NCBI RefSeq assembly: GCF_900116495.1
Contig: NZ_FPAY01000005.1
Span: 62,001 to 126,000, forward strand
Direction: 5' to 3'
DNA length: 64,000 nucleotides
DNA from: Arthrobacter sp. ov118
Lineage (GTDB): Bacteria > Actinomycetota > Actinomycetes > Actinomycetales > Micrococcaceae
The position numbers were made by a program, and so were the translations under genes. Below are positions 1 to 7,528 of the stretch, in pieces (within the stretch, counting starts at the first letter, position 1; the number at the start of each line of letters is the position of its first letter). Below the pieces are notes generated by a model. It had not been told where the DNA came from. It ran no database searches and saw only the letters and a list, made by a program, of their open reading frames with translations.

Positions 1-677
1 GCAGCCACGGGACCAAGGATTGGTTGCAGCACAATGTCGCTCCCGATCCCCTGGATGGACAGCCTGAATTGCTCGGATTCGCCGCTGGGCAGGCGCAGCG
101 CGGTCCGCGCTGTCCCGCCGTGCGCCGCACCAGCGGAGACCAGCTCGAACGCATTGTGATCGATCACGGCCACTCTGGCGTTGACGACGTCCGCCACCTT
201 CGCCAGAACCTCGGCCAGGGAACGCCCGTCGGCCGCCAGCCGGGTGCACTCATCGGCAAGCTCCCAGCCTTTCCGAAGTTCCTCGTAGCGCTCGGCCGCG
301 ATGACCTGCTCCACGTGCCGCATGACCAGGACGAAGGGCACCTCCGGCGGGAGCTCAAGCAGCGGCAGGCCGTGCGCCTCGCAGGCCAAGACCAATCCGG
401 CCGGCAGTTCGCTGTGGGCGGCGCCCAAGCCGAATGCCAGCCCTGATACGGGCACGGAGCCCAGCCGCTCCACGTAGGCGTCCCAGATCCTGAAGTCCTT
501 GACGTTCAGGCCCATGCCATTGGTCAGCACAAGGGCATTCACGCTAAGGAAAGGCGTGGGGTCCATGTGTTCGGTGGGGGCGCACCAGGTGATGGGCCGG
601 GCCAGTCGGCCCTCGCCGCCCGCCACCCGGAGTCGGATGTTGAGATCGGCGTCGTCTGCTAGATCTGAAATTCGCAC
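1..677 (-). CDS. PucR-family transcriptional regulator (N-terminal part, cut by window edge)
   Basis: The leftward frame is open from the window edge to this start and encodes the N-terminal PucR domain: after the start come RISDLADDADLNIRLRVAGG and then RPITWCAPTEHMDPTPFL, the usual opening of this regulator family. Residues after about 150 look like a GAF-type sensor region (DVVNARVAVIDHNAFELVSA). The C-terminal HTH lies outside the window. I chose the GTG at 677 because GGGAGG stands 6 bp upstream and the domain begins there; an in-frame ATG at 728 is the alternative. It diverges from pxpA and is the obvious candidate to control that operon in response to a purine-, amide- or oxoproline-like compound (inference). 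Confidence 0.8.
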   Translation of the reverse strand, partial: MRISDLADDADLNIRLRVAGGEGRLARPITWCAPTEHMDPTPFLSVNALVLTNGMGLNVKDFRIWDAYVERLGSVPVSGLAFGLGAAHSELPAGLVLACEAHGLPLLELPPEVPFVLVMRHVEQVIAAERYEELRKGWELADECTRLAADGRSLAEVLAKVADVVNARVAVIDHNAFELVSAGAAHGGTARTALRLPSGESEQFRLSIQGIGSDIVLQPILGPVA

Positions 678-797
678 GCGACCCTCCCAGTACGGCGGGG
701 CTCCCCGGCCGGTCAGTGCAATAACCATAATTGATACCCGCATATTCAGCGACCTGCACAATATCGGGCGCGTGAATTGCTGAGTAGCGTTGCAACC

Positions 798-1565
798 ATG
801 CAAACCAATGTGACTCCCGACACCTCTCCTGACGCCTCTCCCCGCGCTTCCGGGCGCGTCCTCTTGAACTCCGATATGGGCGAAGGCCTCGGCCTCCACG
901 AGTTCGGCAACGACGAAGAACTCATGCGCATCATCGACGTCGCCAACGTGGCCTGTGGGTATCATGCCGGCGATCCCGACGTCATGGAACGGACCGTGGC
1001 GATGGCTGCAGAGCACGGCGTGGCAGTCGGAGCGCACCCCGGCCTGCCGGACTTTGTGGGGTTCGGACGCCGCCGAATGGTTCTCACGCCGGCGGAGGTC
1101 GAGTCGATCATCCTGTATCAGACCGGGGCCCTGACGGCGTTCCTCGCAAAGCACGGGCTGGAACTGAACCACATCAAGCCGCACGGCGCCCTCTACGGCA
1201 TGCTGGCCGGTGACGAGGAACTGATGCAGGCCGCCGCCGGCACAGCCTTGCAGTTCGGCGTTCCGTTTTTCGGGCTCGCGGGGACCGCCCACGAACGCGT
1301 GTGCCAGGCCATGGGGGTGGATTTCGTGCCCGAACTCTTTGTTGACCTCAACTACGGTCCGGCCGGTGAGCTGCTGATCCAGCGCCGCCCGGCGCCCACC
1401 GACCCCGCCGCCGCCGCTGAGCGTGTCAGCAGGGCGCTGGCCGGCAAGCCGGTCCTCGCTGTTGACGGCACCGAGCTGGACATCCAGTTCCAAAGCATCT
1501 GCGTCCACTCCGACGCACCCAATTCTGTTGCAGTGGCCACAGCAGTGCGTGCGGTCCTGGGCTGA
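798..1565 (+). CDS. pxpA: 5-oxoprolinase subunit A (LamB/YcsF family)
   Basis: 255 residues, the normal family length. Family hallmarks are visible: LLNSDMGEGLG near the start, ANVACGYHAGDP, VGAHPGLPDFVGFGRR and NHIKPHGALYG. In characterised bacteria PxpA acts with PxpB and PxpC to open 5-oxoproline to glutamate using ATP. Here it heads the operon pxpA - biotinyl protein - biotin carboxylase - pxpB - pxpC. The ATG at 798 is preferred to an in-frame TTG at 777 because family proteins begin shortly before the NSDMGEG motif; no strong Shine-Dalgarno sequence is seen at either. Substrate is assigned by family and context only. Confidence 0.88.
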   Translation: MQTNVTPDTSPDASPRASGRVLLNSDMGEGLGLHEFGNDEELMRIIDVANVACGYHAGDPDVMERTVAMAAEHGVAVGAHPGLPDFVGFGRRRMVLTPAEVESIILYQTGALTAFLAKHGLELNHIKPHGALYGMLAGDEELMQAAAGTALQFGVPFFGLAGTAHERVCQAMGVDFVPELFVDLNYGPAGELLIQRRPAPTDPAAAAERVSRALAGKPVLAVDGTELDIQFQSICVHSDAPNSVAVATAVRAVLG

Positions 1566-1601
1566 ACCGATCAATCCAAACCATCTGAAAGAGAGCATCC
1601 C

Positions 1602-1841
1602 GTGGCAACCATCGTTTCCCCGCTCCCCGGCGTCTTCTACCGCAAGCCCGGCCCTGGCAAGCCGCCTTTCGCCAACGAAGGCGACGCCATCGAGGTCGGA
1701 CAGACCCTCGGCATTATCGAAATCATGAAGCAGTTCACCGAAATCCAGTCCGATGTGGCCGGGACCCTGGAGTCGTTTGAGGTCAACGAGGGCGACATGG
1801 TCAACCCCGGCGATGCAATCGTCGTAGTCCGCGAAGGATAG
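1602..1841 (+). CDS. Stand-alone biotinyl (BCCP) domain protein
   Basis: 79 residues, only the lipoyl/biotinyl domain without the N-terminal region of canonical AccB. The biotin-accepting lysine lies in IIEIMKQFTEI, that is E-I-M-K-Q-F instead of the common EAMKM; an E-x-M-K-x-F form is what I would expect in biotinyl proteins of LamB/YcsF clusters. The paired half-motif GDAIEVGQTLG and the C-terminal GDMVNPGDAIVVV complete the fold. The start is GTG with AAAGAGAG upstream. It lies 2 bp before the biotin carboxylase gene, so the two are probably made together and shuttle carboxybiotin to the PxpB/PxpC-like transferase. Confidence 0.88.
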   Translation: MATIVSPLPGVFYRKPGPGKPPFANEGDAIEVGQTLGIIEIMKQFTEIQSDVAGTLESFEVNEGDMVNPGDAIVVVREG

Positions 1842-1843
1842 AA

Positions 1844-3196
1844 ATGAAGAAGCTACTCATCGCCAACCGCGGCGAGATCGCCGTGCGCATCGCCCGGACC
1901 GCCCGCGAGATGGGCATCGAGACATTTGTGGTGGCCAGCGAAGCCGACGTCGAGTCCTTGGCTGCCCGGTCCGCTGACCACGTCGTCGTGGTGGGCCCGG
2001 CGCCTGCCACCGCCAGCTACCTGAACCAGGACGCCATCGTCGCCGCGGCCGTGGACAACGGCTGCGATGCCGTCCATCCGGGCTATGGGTTCCTCTCTGA
2101 AAATGCGGACTTCGCGCGGAAGGTCGCAGATGCGGGCCTGATCTGGGTGGGGCCGGACGCGGACGCCATCGCGATGATGGGCAACAAGTCCTTGGCGAGG
2201 GAATCGGCCCGGAAGGCTGGCGTCCCCGTGCTCCGCGGCTCGGACGGCCCCCTCGATCCGGCGGCCGACGCCGTCGAAATCGCCAGCGGCATCGGCTACC
2301 CGCTCGTGATCAAGGCCTCCGCCGGCGGCGGAGGCCGGGGCATCCGCTTTGTGCACAGCGAAGGCAAACTTCTGGAATCCATTGAGCAGACGCGCGGCGA
2401 AGCGGCGGCCGTCTTCGGCGATCCCACCGTTTATCTGGAACGCTTTGTGCAGCATGCCCGTCACGTGGAGGTACAGGTCCTCGGCGATGGCACAAGCTTC
2501 ATCCATCTCGGCGACCGCGACTGCTCGATGCAGCGGCGCTCCCAGAAGGTCATTGAAGAAGCACCGGCGCCGGACCTCCCGGACCACGTCCGCCAGAGGA
2601 TCCGGGAGTCCTCCGTGGAACTGGCCCGCGAGTGCGGCTACAGCGGCGCCGGAACGGTCGAATTCCTCTATGATCCGGTCAACCATGAAGCGGCATTCAT
2701 CGAAATGAACACTCGTATCCAGGTTGAGCACCCCATCACCGAGCAAATCACGGGCGTCGATCTGATCCGCGAACAGCTGCAGATCGCGTTCACTGGGGCA
2801 ATGTCCCTCCGCCAGGACGACATCGCATTCAATGGCCACGCCATCGAATGCCGCGTCAATGCCGAGGACCCCGACCACCACTTCTTCCCCAGCCCTGGCC
2901 TGATCACGGCCATGGACTGGCCCGCGGGCGCAGGCATCAGGGTGGACACCGGGGTGGAGGCCGGTTCCACGGTCACTCCGTACTACGACTCCCTGCTGGC
3001 CAAGCTGATTGTGCATGCGGACACACGCGAAGCGGCCATTGAGGCGATGCTGACGGCCCTGGATGAGACCCACATCGAAGGGGTCAAGACCACCATCCCA
3101 GTGCACAAGAAGCTGCTGAGCCGGCCCGAATTTGCGGCCGTCACCCACCACTCGAAATTCCTCGAAACCGTCCCCGATCTGATGGAGGCACAATGA
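1844..3196 (+). CDS. accC: Biotin carboxylase subunit (AccC family)
   Basis: 450 residues, full length for AccC. It carries the N-terminal KLLIANRGEIAVRIARTARE, the ATP-grasp glycine loop KASAGGGGRGIR, HARHVEVQVLGD, the catalytic region FIEMNTRIQVEHPITEQ with its glutamates, and GHAIECRVNAEDP in the C-terminal lobe. It charges biotin on the neighbouring biotinyl protein with bicarbonate and ATP. No acetyl- or propionyl-CoA carboxyltransferase is encoded nearby; instead the gene overlaps pxpB by 4 bp. The likely transferase partner is therefore the PxpB/PxpC pair, which is homologous to the carboxyltransferase part of urea carboxylase (inference). Confidence 0.9.
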   Translation: MKKLLIANRGEIAVRIARTAREMGIETFVVASEADVESLAARSADHVVVVGPAPATASYLNQDAIVAAAVDNGCDAVHPGYGFLSENADFARKVADAGLIWVGPDADAIAMMGNKSLARESARKAGVPVLRGSDGPLDPAADAVEIASGIGYPLVIKASAGGGGRGIRFVHSEGKLLESIEQTRGEAAAVFGDPTVYLERFVQHARHVEVQVLGDGTSFIHLGDRDCSMQRRSQKVIEEAPAPDLPDHVRQRIRESSVELARECGYSGAGTVEFLYDPVNHEAAFIEMNTRIQVEHPITEQITGVDLIREQLQIAFTGAMSLRQDDIAFNGHAIECRVNAEDPDHHFFPSPGLITAMDWPAGAGIRVDTGVEAGSTVTPYYDSLLAKLIVHADTREAAIEAMLTALDETHIEGVKTTIPVHKKLLSRPEFAAVTHHSKFLETVPDLMEAQ

Positions 3197-4098
3197 GCAG
3201 CCCGGAACCCGCCGTGTTGGAGGCCCGTTACACCTGGGGCGGAGACGAATTCCTGTTCGTTGAGGTCGCGGAGTCCATGAGTCTGGCGGCGAACTTCAGG
3301 GTCATGTCCATCGCAGCGAAGCTTTCGGCCATGCAGCTGCCCGGCATCGTGGACGTCTGTCCTGCGAACGCCTCGCTGCTGGTGAGGTTCGACCCGGACA
3401 TCCTGCCGCCGTCGACCCTCGAAGAGACCGTCCGTGCGATTGAAGGGGACCTGGCGCACCACCAGGATCAAGCGCTGGAAACACGGATCGTCGAAGTCCC
3501 GGTGTGGTACGACGATCCCTTCACGGCGGAAGTGTCGGAGCGATTCCGCGAAGGATTCCATCAGGAGCCCGGCGGCACCGACATCGACTACGCAGCCAAG
3601 GTCAACAACCTCAAGGATGCCGCCGAATTCATCCAGCGCCACCATGAGCAGCCGTGGCTTGTCTCCATGGTTGGCTTCGTCGCCGGCCTGCCGTTCCTCT
3701 TCCAGCTGGTGGAACGGGAGAAACAACTGGAGGTACCCAAGTACTTGAGTCCCCGCACCGATACCCCCAAGCTGACGGTGGGCCACGGCGGCTGCTTCGG
3801 CTGCATCTACTCCGTGCGGGGTGCGGGCGGCTACCAGATGTTCGGAGTCGCTGCGGCGCCCATCTTCGATCCGGCCCAGACCCTGGCTGACTTCCGGGAC
3901 TTCATGGTGTTCTTCAAGCCAGGGGACATCGTGAAATTCAAGCCGGTCAACGAGACCGCATACAACAACATCCAGGCTGAGATCTCGGCAGGGACGTTCC
4001 GCTACCGGCAGGTGCCCGTGACATTTGAGTTGTCCAAGGCGCTGGCAGATCCCGAAGGCTATAACCAGGAACTCATGGAGGCCCTTAATGGCGTTTGA
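3193..4098 (+). CDS. pxpB: 5-oxoprolinase subunit B (KipI/AHS1 family)
   Basis: 301 residues, somewhat longer than single PxpB proteins (about 220-250) and closer to the corresponding segment of urea carboxylase. Family features are VPVWYDDPFT, then MVGFVAGLPFLFQL in place of the GFAYLGGL-type loop, LSPRTDTPKLTVGHGG and the C-terminal GGYQMFGVAAAPIFDP. The ATG overlaps the biotin carboxylase stop (ATGA). Two adjacent cysteines in GGCFGCIYS are unusual for the family. With PxpC it should form the heterodimer that acts on 5-oxoproline or, in this context, a carboxyltransferase acting on an amide or lactam. Confidence 0.84.
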   Translation: MSSPEPAVLEARYTWGGDEFLFVEVAESMSLAANFRVMSIAAKLSAMQLPGIVDVCPANASLLVRFDPDILPPSTLEETVRAIEGDLAHHQDQALETRIVEVPVWYDDPFTAEVSERFREGFHQEPGGTDIDYAAKVNNLKDAAEFIQRHHEQPWLVSMVGFVAGLPFLFQLVEREKQLEVPKYLSPRTDTPKLTVGHGGCFGCIYSVRGAGGYQMFGVAAAPIFDPAQTLADFRDFMVFFKPGDIVKFKPVNETAYNNIQAEISAGTFRYRQVPVTFELSKALADPEGYNQELMEALNGV

Positions 4099-5074
4099 CA
4101 TCAAGAACCCCGGACTGGCCACCACGGTCCAGGACCAGGGACGCACTGGCCACTACAACGTGGGCATCCCGCAGAGCGGTTCCATGGACCAATACTCGGC
4201 GGAACTAGGCAATGCCCTGGTGGGCAACACCGCCAAGGAGGCCGTCCTTGAATGCACATACCTGGGCCCGGTGGTAACCACCGACAAAGACGCCTTAATC
4301 GCCGTCACGGGGGCACCAGTTGAAGTTAAGATCAACGGCGAATCCCGGGCCCAGTGGACCCGGCTGCAATTGCGGGCTGGCGATGAACTCAGCTTCGGGG
4401 TCATTCGTGGCGGCACGCGCTACTACATTGCGGTCCAGGGAGGCGTCGATGTTCCCGAGGTGCTCGGCAGCCGGTCCACCTACAGCCTGGGCGCGATCGG
4501 CGGATTCCAGGGCCGCAAACTGGAGGCAGGTGACCACGTTCCGGTGGGCGCCGCGGTCAACACCGGAGCCTTGCCCGACGCAGATACCGTTCCGGAGGAA
4601 TTCCGTCCTGTGTTCGCGAAAGAACAGGCCGTCCGGATTGTCCTTGGTCTGTACGACCACCGGCTCACCGACGAAGGACTGGACAACCTCCTGAACGGTG
4701 AGTGGAAAGTGACCCCGGTGGCTGACCGGATGGGGCTGAGATACTCAGGTCCCGGAGTGAAGTGGAAAGAACGGGAGCAGCCGTTCGGCGCCGGATCCGA
4801 TCCCTCCAACATCGTGGATGCCGGATACGCCGTCGGGTCCATCCAGATTCCTGGCGGCACTCAACCCATCATCCTGCACCGCGATGCCGTCTCCGGCGGG
4901 GGTTACGCCATGGTGGGCACGGTCATCAGCGCCGACATGGATCTGCTGGCCCGGGCCGCGCCCGGCACCTCCACCAGGTTTGTAGCCGTCAGCCTGGATG
5001 AGGCCCTTGTGGCGCGCGCGGAACTCGCTGACCTGAGGAGGAAGGCCTGGGCTGCCCTCGGCGCCGACAGTTGA
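4088..5074 (+). CDS. pxpC: 5-oxoprolinase subunit C (KipA/AHS2 family)
   Basis: 328 residues from ATG 4088, overlapping the pxpB end by 11 bp. It opens with the family sequence IKNPGLATTVQDQGRTGHYN and continues with VGIPQSGSMDQYS, GGTRYYIAVQGGVDVPEVLG, SRSTYSLGAIGG, DRMGLRYSG and the C-terminal GSIQIPGGTQPIILHRDAVS, all typical of AHS2 domains. It is the last gene of the pxp operon. An upstream in-frame start at 4025 lies deep inside pxpB and has no family support. Confidence 0.88.
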   Translation: MAFDIKNPGLATTVQDQGRTGHYNVGIPQSGSMDQYSAELGNALVGNTAKEAVLECTYLGPVVTTDKDALIAVTGAPVEVKINGESRAQWTRLQLRAGDELSFGVIRGGTRYYIAVQGGVDVPEVLGSRSTYSLGAIGGFQGRKLEAGDHVPVGAAVNTGALPDADTVPEEFRPVFAKEQAVRIVLGLYDHRLTDEGLDNLLNGEWKVTPVADRMGLRYSGPGVKWKEREQPFGAGSDPSNIVDAGYAVGSIQIPGGTQPIILHRDAVSGGGYAMVGTVISADMDLLARAAPGTSTRFVAVSLDEALVARAELADLRRKAWAALGADS

Positions 5075-5104
5075 CCGCCGGCAGAGGGGCCTTCGGAGGT
5101 ACTC

Positions 5105-5188
5105 ATGCGGCCAAGAAAACTCCAGCCTTGTGCGCCGGCGCCGACAGGTCCTAACTGGTGGGAGGAGGTCGAGCCGACGAACCCTTAG
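5105..5188 (+). CDS. Possible 27-residue small protein
   Basis: An ATG preceded by GGAGG at 7 bp spacing opens a 27-codon frame (MRPRKLQPCAPAPT then GPNWWEEVEPTNP) ending in TAG. The only support is the good ribosome binding site; the peptide resembles nothing I know. It sits 30 bp after pxpC and before an unrelated gene. It may be chance. Confidence 0.18.
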   Translation: MRPRKLQPCAPAPTGPNWWEEVEPTNP

Positions 5189-5275
5189 GGCGCGTTACCC
5201 AATGATCCAGCTACCGGTTTGAGGGCCAAAGGGGCCGGCGCTCCACACGTCAAAACCGGACCACAGGAGGCCAAC

Positions 5276-5560
5276 ATGTTCGCTCGTGTCAGCACGTATC
5301 AGCCCGGACCGGGCAGTTCAGGGGCGCCAACGGATGACACCGTCAGCCGGGTGCTCCAGCTGCCGGGGTGTTTGGGGATCTATTACTTGCTTGGGAAGGA
5401 CAACAAGTCACTGTCGATCAGCCTGTGGGAGGACCAGGAGGCTCTTGCCGGCAGCGAGGAAGCTGCGACAAAGATCCGCACCGAAACCAGCGCCGAGCAG
5501 CACATGCAGATCCTCGGCGTCGAGGAATACGAGGTGCTGACACGGCAGCTCAAGGGTTGA
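5276..5560 (+). CDS. Antibiotic-biosynthesis-monooxygenase-like dimeric alpha/beta barrel protein
   Basis: 94 residues from ATG 5276, preceded by CAGGAGG. The pattern fits the ABM/dimeric alpha-beta barrel fold: MFARVSTYQ (strand 1), a helix after PTDDTVSRVLQLPG, GIYYLLGKDNKSLSISLWED (strands 2 and 3) and a last helix and strand ending EEYEVLTRQ. Such proteins are small oxygenases, heme-degrading enzymes or stress sensors; no catalytic residue lets me choose. It is monocistronic between the pxp operon and a convergent aquaporin gene. A longer reading from 5219 lacks a ribosome binding site. Confidence 0.65.
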   Translation: MFARVSTYQPGPGSSGAPTDDTVSRVLQLPGCLGIYYLLGKDNKSLSISLWEDQEALAGSEEAATKIRTETSAEQHMQILGVEEYEVLTRQLKG

Positions 5561-5599
5561 GTGGGCGGCCGTCTCATCCGAGATCCGGCCATCCGGGCT

Positions 5600-6487
5600 T
5601 TAGGCTTCTGTCTCCCTGGCAGCTCCGGTGTTGTCCTTGGCGGCCTCTGTGAACAGGCCTCCCTGCGCGGCGCCGGAACCCGACTCGCCGCCGCCCGCAC
5701 CGCGCAAAACAAAGGCGATGCCGACGGCGGCCACTGCTCCCACCAGTGGCCCGGCGGCATACACCCAGTAGTCGCTGAAATTCCCACTGGCGAGGTCAGG
5801 CCCGAACGTTCGTGCCGGGTTCATCGACGTGCCGGAGATGGGACTGCCCCACAGGCCCGCCAGGGCAATGTACCCGCCTACGCCAAACGCCCCCAGCAGC
5901 CCGACATTCTGGGCCCCGGAGGCGGTCCCCAAGATGACGCTGACCAGCCCCAGCGTCAGCAGTGCCTCCATCCAGAAGGCGGCTCCCGCCGAGTACTCCG
6001 GCGCCGGATAGTTTGAACCGGAGGTGGTCGAGACGCCGATGACGGCCTGCAGCAGCAGGCAGGCAAGTGTGGCCCCGATGAGCTGAACAACGATGTAGCC
6101 AGGTACCCGGCGCCAGGGGAAATCACCCCGAAGGGCAAAGGCGATGCTGACCGCGGGGTTCAGATGCGCGCCCGAGATCTTGCCCATGAACAAGATGATG
6201 CCCAACACCATCAGGCCGGGTGCCACGACGGCCGCCGTGCGGCTGATGACGCCGGGGAACGCCTGGCTCATCATGCCACCCCCGGCGGCGACTATGACGA
6301 GCAGGAAGGTGCCGTACAACTCCGAGAACAGGCGCCGCCATTCCTGGCTGGGATCATCAAAATCTTGGATTCGCAAAAGGATGTTTTGTTCGAGGACTCC
6401 CAATTCGCCGGCGAGACTGTGGGTGCGCGCCCCGCCCCGCTGGGTACGCACGCGCCCGGTTCCGTCTTTTCGCTGGTTTTCCGCCAT
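5600..6487 (-). CDS. Aquaporin / MIP-family channel
   Basis: 295 residues. Six membrane segments and both NPA boxes are visible: SGAHLNPAVSIAFALRGDF and SGTSMNPARTFGPDL. The N-terminal 60 residues are hydrophilic and basic, longer than in typical aquaporins, and the C-terminus is a Gly/Ala-rich tail. The ATG at 6487 has GGAGG upstream; an earlier in-frame ATG at 6544 does not. It passes water or small neutral solutes across the cytoplasmic membrane; the residue pattern is not enough to tell aquaporin from glycerol facilitator. Confidence 0.86.
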   Translation of the reverse strand: MAENQRKDGTGRVRTQRGGARTHSLAGELGVLEQNILLRIQDFDDPSQEWRRLFSELYGTFLLVIVAAGGGMMSQAFPGVISRTAAVVAPGLMVLGIILFMGKISGAHLNPAVSIAFALRGDFPWRRVPGYIVVQLIGATLACLLLQAVIGVSTTSGSNYPAPEYSAGAAFWMEALLTLGLVSVILGTASGAQNVGLLGAFGVGGYIALAGLWGSPISGTSMNPARTFGPDLASGNFSDYWVYAAGPLVGAVAAVGIAFVLRGAGGGESGSGAAQGGLFTEAAKDNTGAARETEA

Positions 6488-6695
6488 GGCCAATCGCCTC
6501 CGACTGCGGCACAACGCTCTGCCGTGCCCCGCATGGGCCGGCATCTGGCAGCCACAATCTACCGCTGCCGGCGCCGGTTGTCGGCGTGCCGAAAGGCTCT
6601 AGTTAGCCGTGGGCCTGGTTCCGTCCGCCAGGCGGGGCTGCTCGGCCTGCAGAATGCGGGCGGACATCCGGGGAGCAAAGTCCTACCATTCAGCC

Positions 6696-7481
6696 ATGAC
6701 GCAAGAAACCTGGCTCAAGTATTCCGAGTGGCCCCTCGTCGGAGCGGCTTTTCTCTTTCTGACGGCCTATTCCATTCTGGTCATCGCCGAACCGCCGGAC
6801 CCCTACGCCACTGCCCTAGCTCTCGTCATGGGGTCAACGTGGCTTGCCTTCGGCATCGACTACATCGTGAAATTACTGTTGGCCCGCCGGCGGGGCCGAT
6901 GGTTCGTCCGCCACCCCTTGGACCTGCTTATGGTCGTGCTTCCGGTAGCGCGGCCACTACGCCTTCTTCGCCCATTTACCTTGCGTCAAGTCATGGAGCG
7001 GGCCCCGGGCACTGCCATCCGGACCCGCGTCATGGCCTACGTTATTGTCTCGGCCATCCTTCTGATCTACACGGTGGCCCTGAGCGTTCTCAGTTTCGAA
7101 AAGAACGCTCCGAACGCGAATATCACCACCATGGGCGACTCATTGTGGTGGGCGGTAGTCACCATCACCACGATCGGTTACGGCGACTATTACCCCGTCA
7201 CGGTTCCGGGCAGGTGGGCTGCGGCCGCGCTAATGGTCGGCGGGTTTGCAGTCCTGAGCATGGTCACGGCGGCGGTGTCCTCCTGGCTCGTTGAAAGCGT
7301 AACTGCCGCAACCCATGACCGCAGGCAAGCGGATGAAATCATCAGCAGCGAGGAACTCGCCCGCCTCGCCGCCCAGATCAACAGGCTCCATGACCAGCTC
7401 GCCCGGGAGCGTGGCGCATCCGAGGATAGCCCTGAGAATGCAAAAGCACGCAAGGAACCAGGTACACAAGGAAGCGGGTAA
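6696..7481 (+). CDS. Potassium channel family protein
   Basis: 261 residues with the K+ selectivity filter TITTIGYGDYYPVT followed by a last membrane helix. Upstream lie about four membrane segments and a basic stretch (RRRGRWFVRHPLDLL, VARPLRLLRPFTLRQ) resembling the S3-S4 region of voltage-gated channels. The C-terminal 50 residues form a hydrophilic, probably coiled tail (SSEELARLAAQINRLHDQLA). The ATG at 6696 fits the family start better than upstream in-frame starts. It diverges from the aquaporin gene, and both could serve osmotic adjustment. Confidence 0.85.
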   Translation: MTQETWLKYSEWPLVGAAFLFLTAYSILVIAEPPDPYATALALVMGSTWLAFGIDYIVKLLLARRRGRWFVRHPLDLLMVVLPVARPLRLLRPFTLRQVMERAPGTAIRTRVMAYVIVSAILLIYTVALSVLSFEKNAPNANITTMGDSLWWAVVTITTIGYGDYYPVTVPGRWAAAALMVGGFAVLSMVTAAVSSWLVESVTAATHDRRQADEIISSEELARLAAQINRLHDQLARERGASEDSPENAKARKEPGTQGSG

Positions 7482-7528
7482 GGCGCGCTCCCATAGCCGC
7501 ACCCGGCGCGAGCGAGTACAACTGACTC

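Noticed and set aside
1853..3193. 446-codon open frame on the minus strand opposite the biotin carboxylase gene
   Set aside because: It mirrors the codon structure of accC, has no recognisable domain, and the plus-strand gene is certain.
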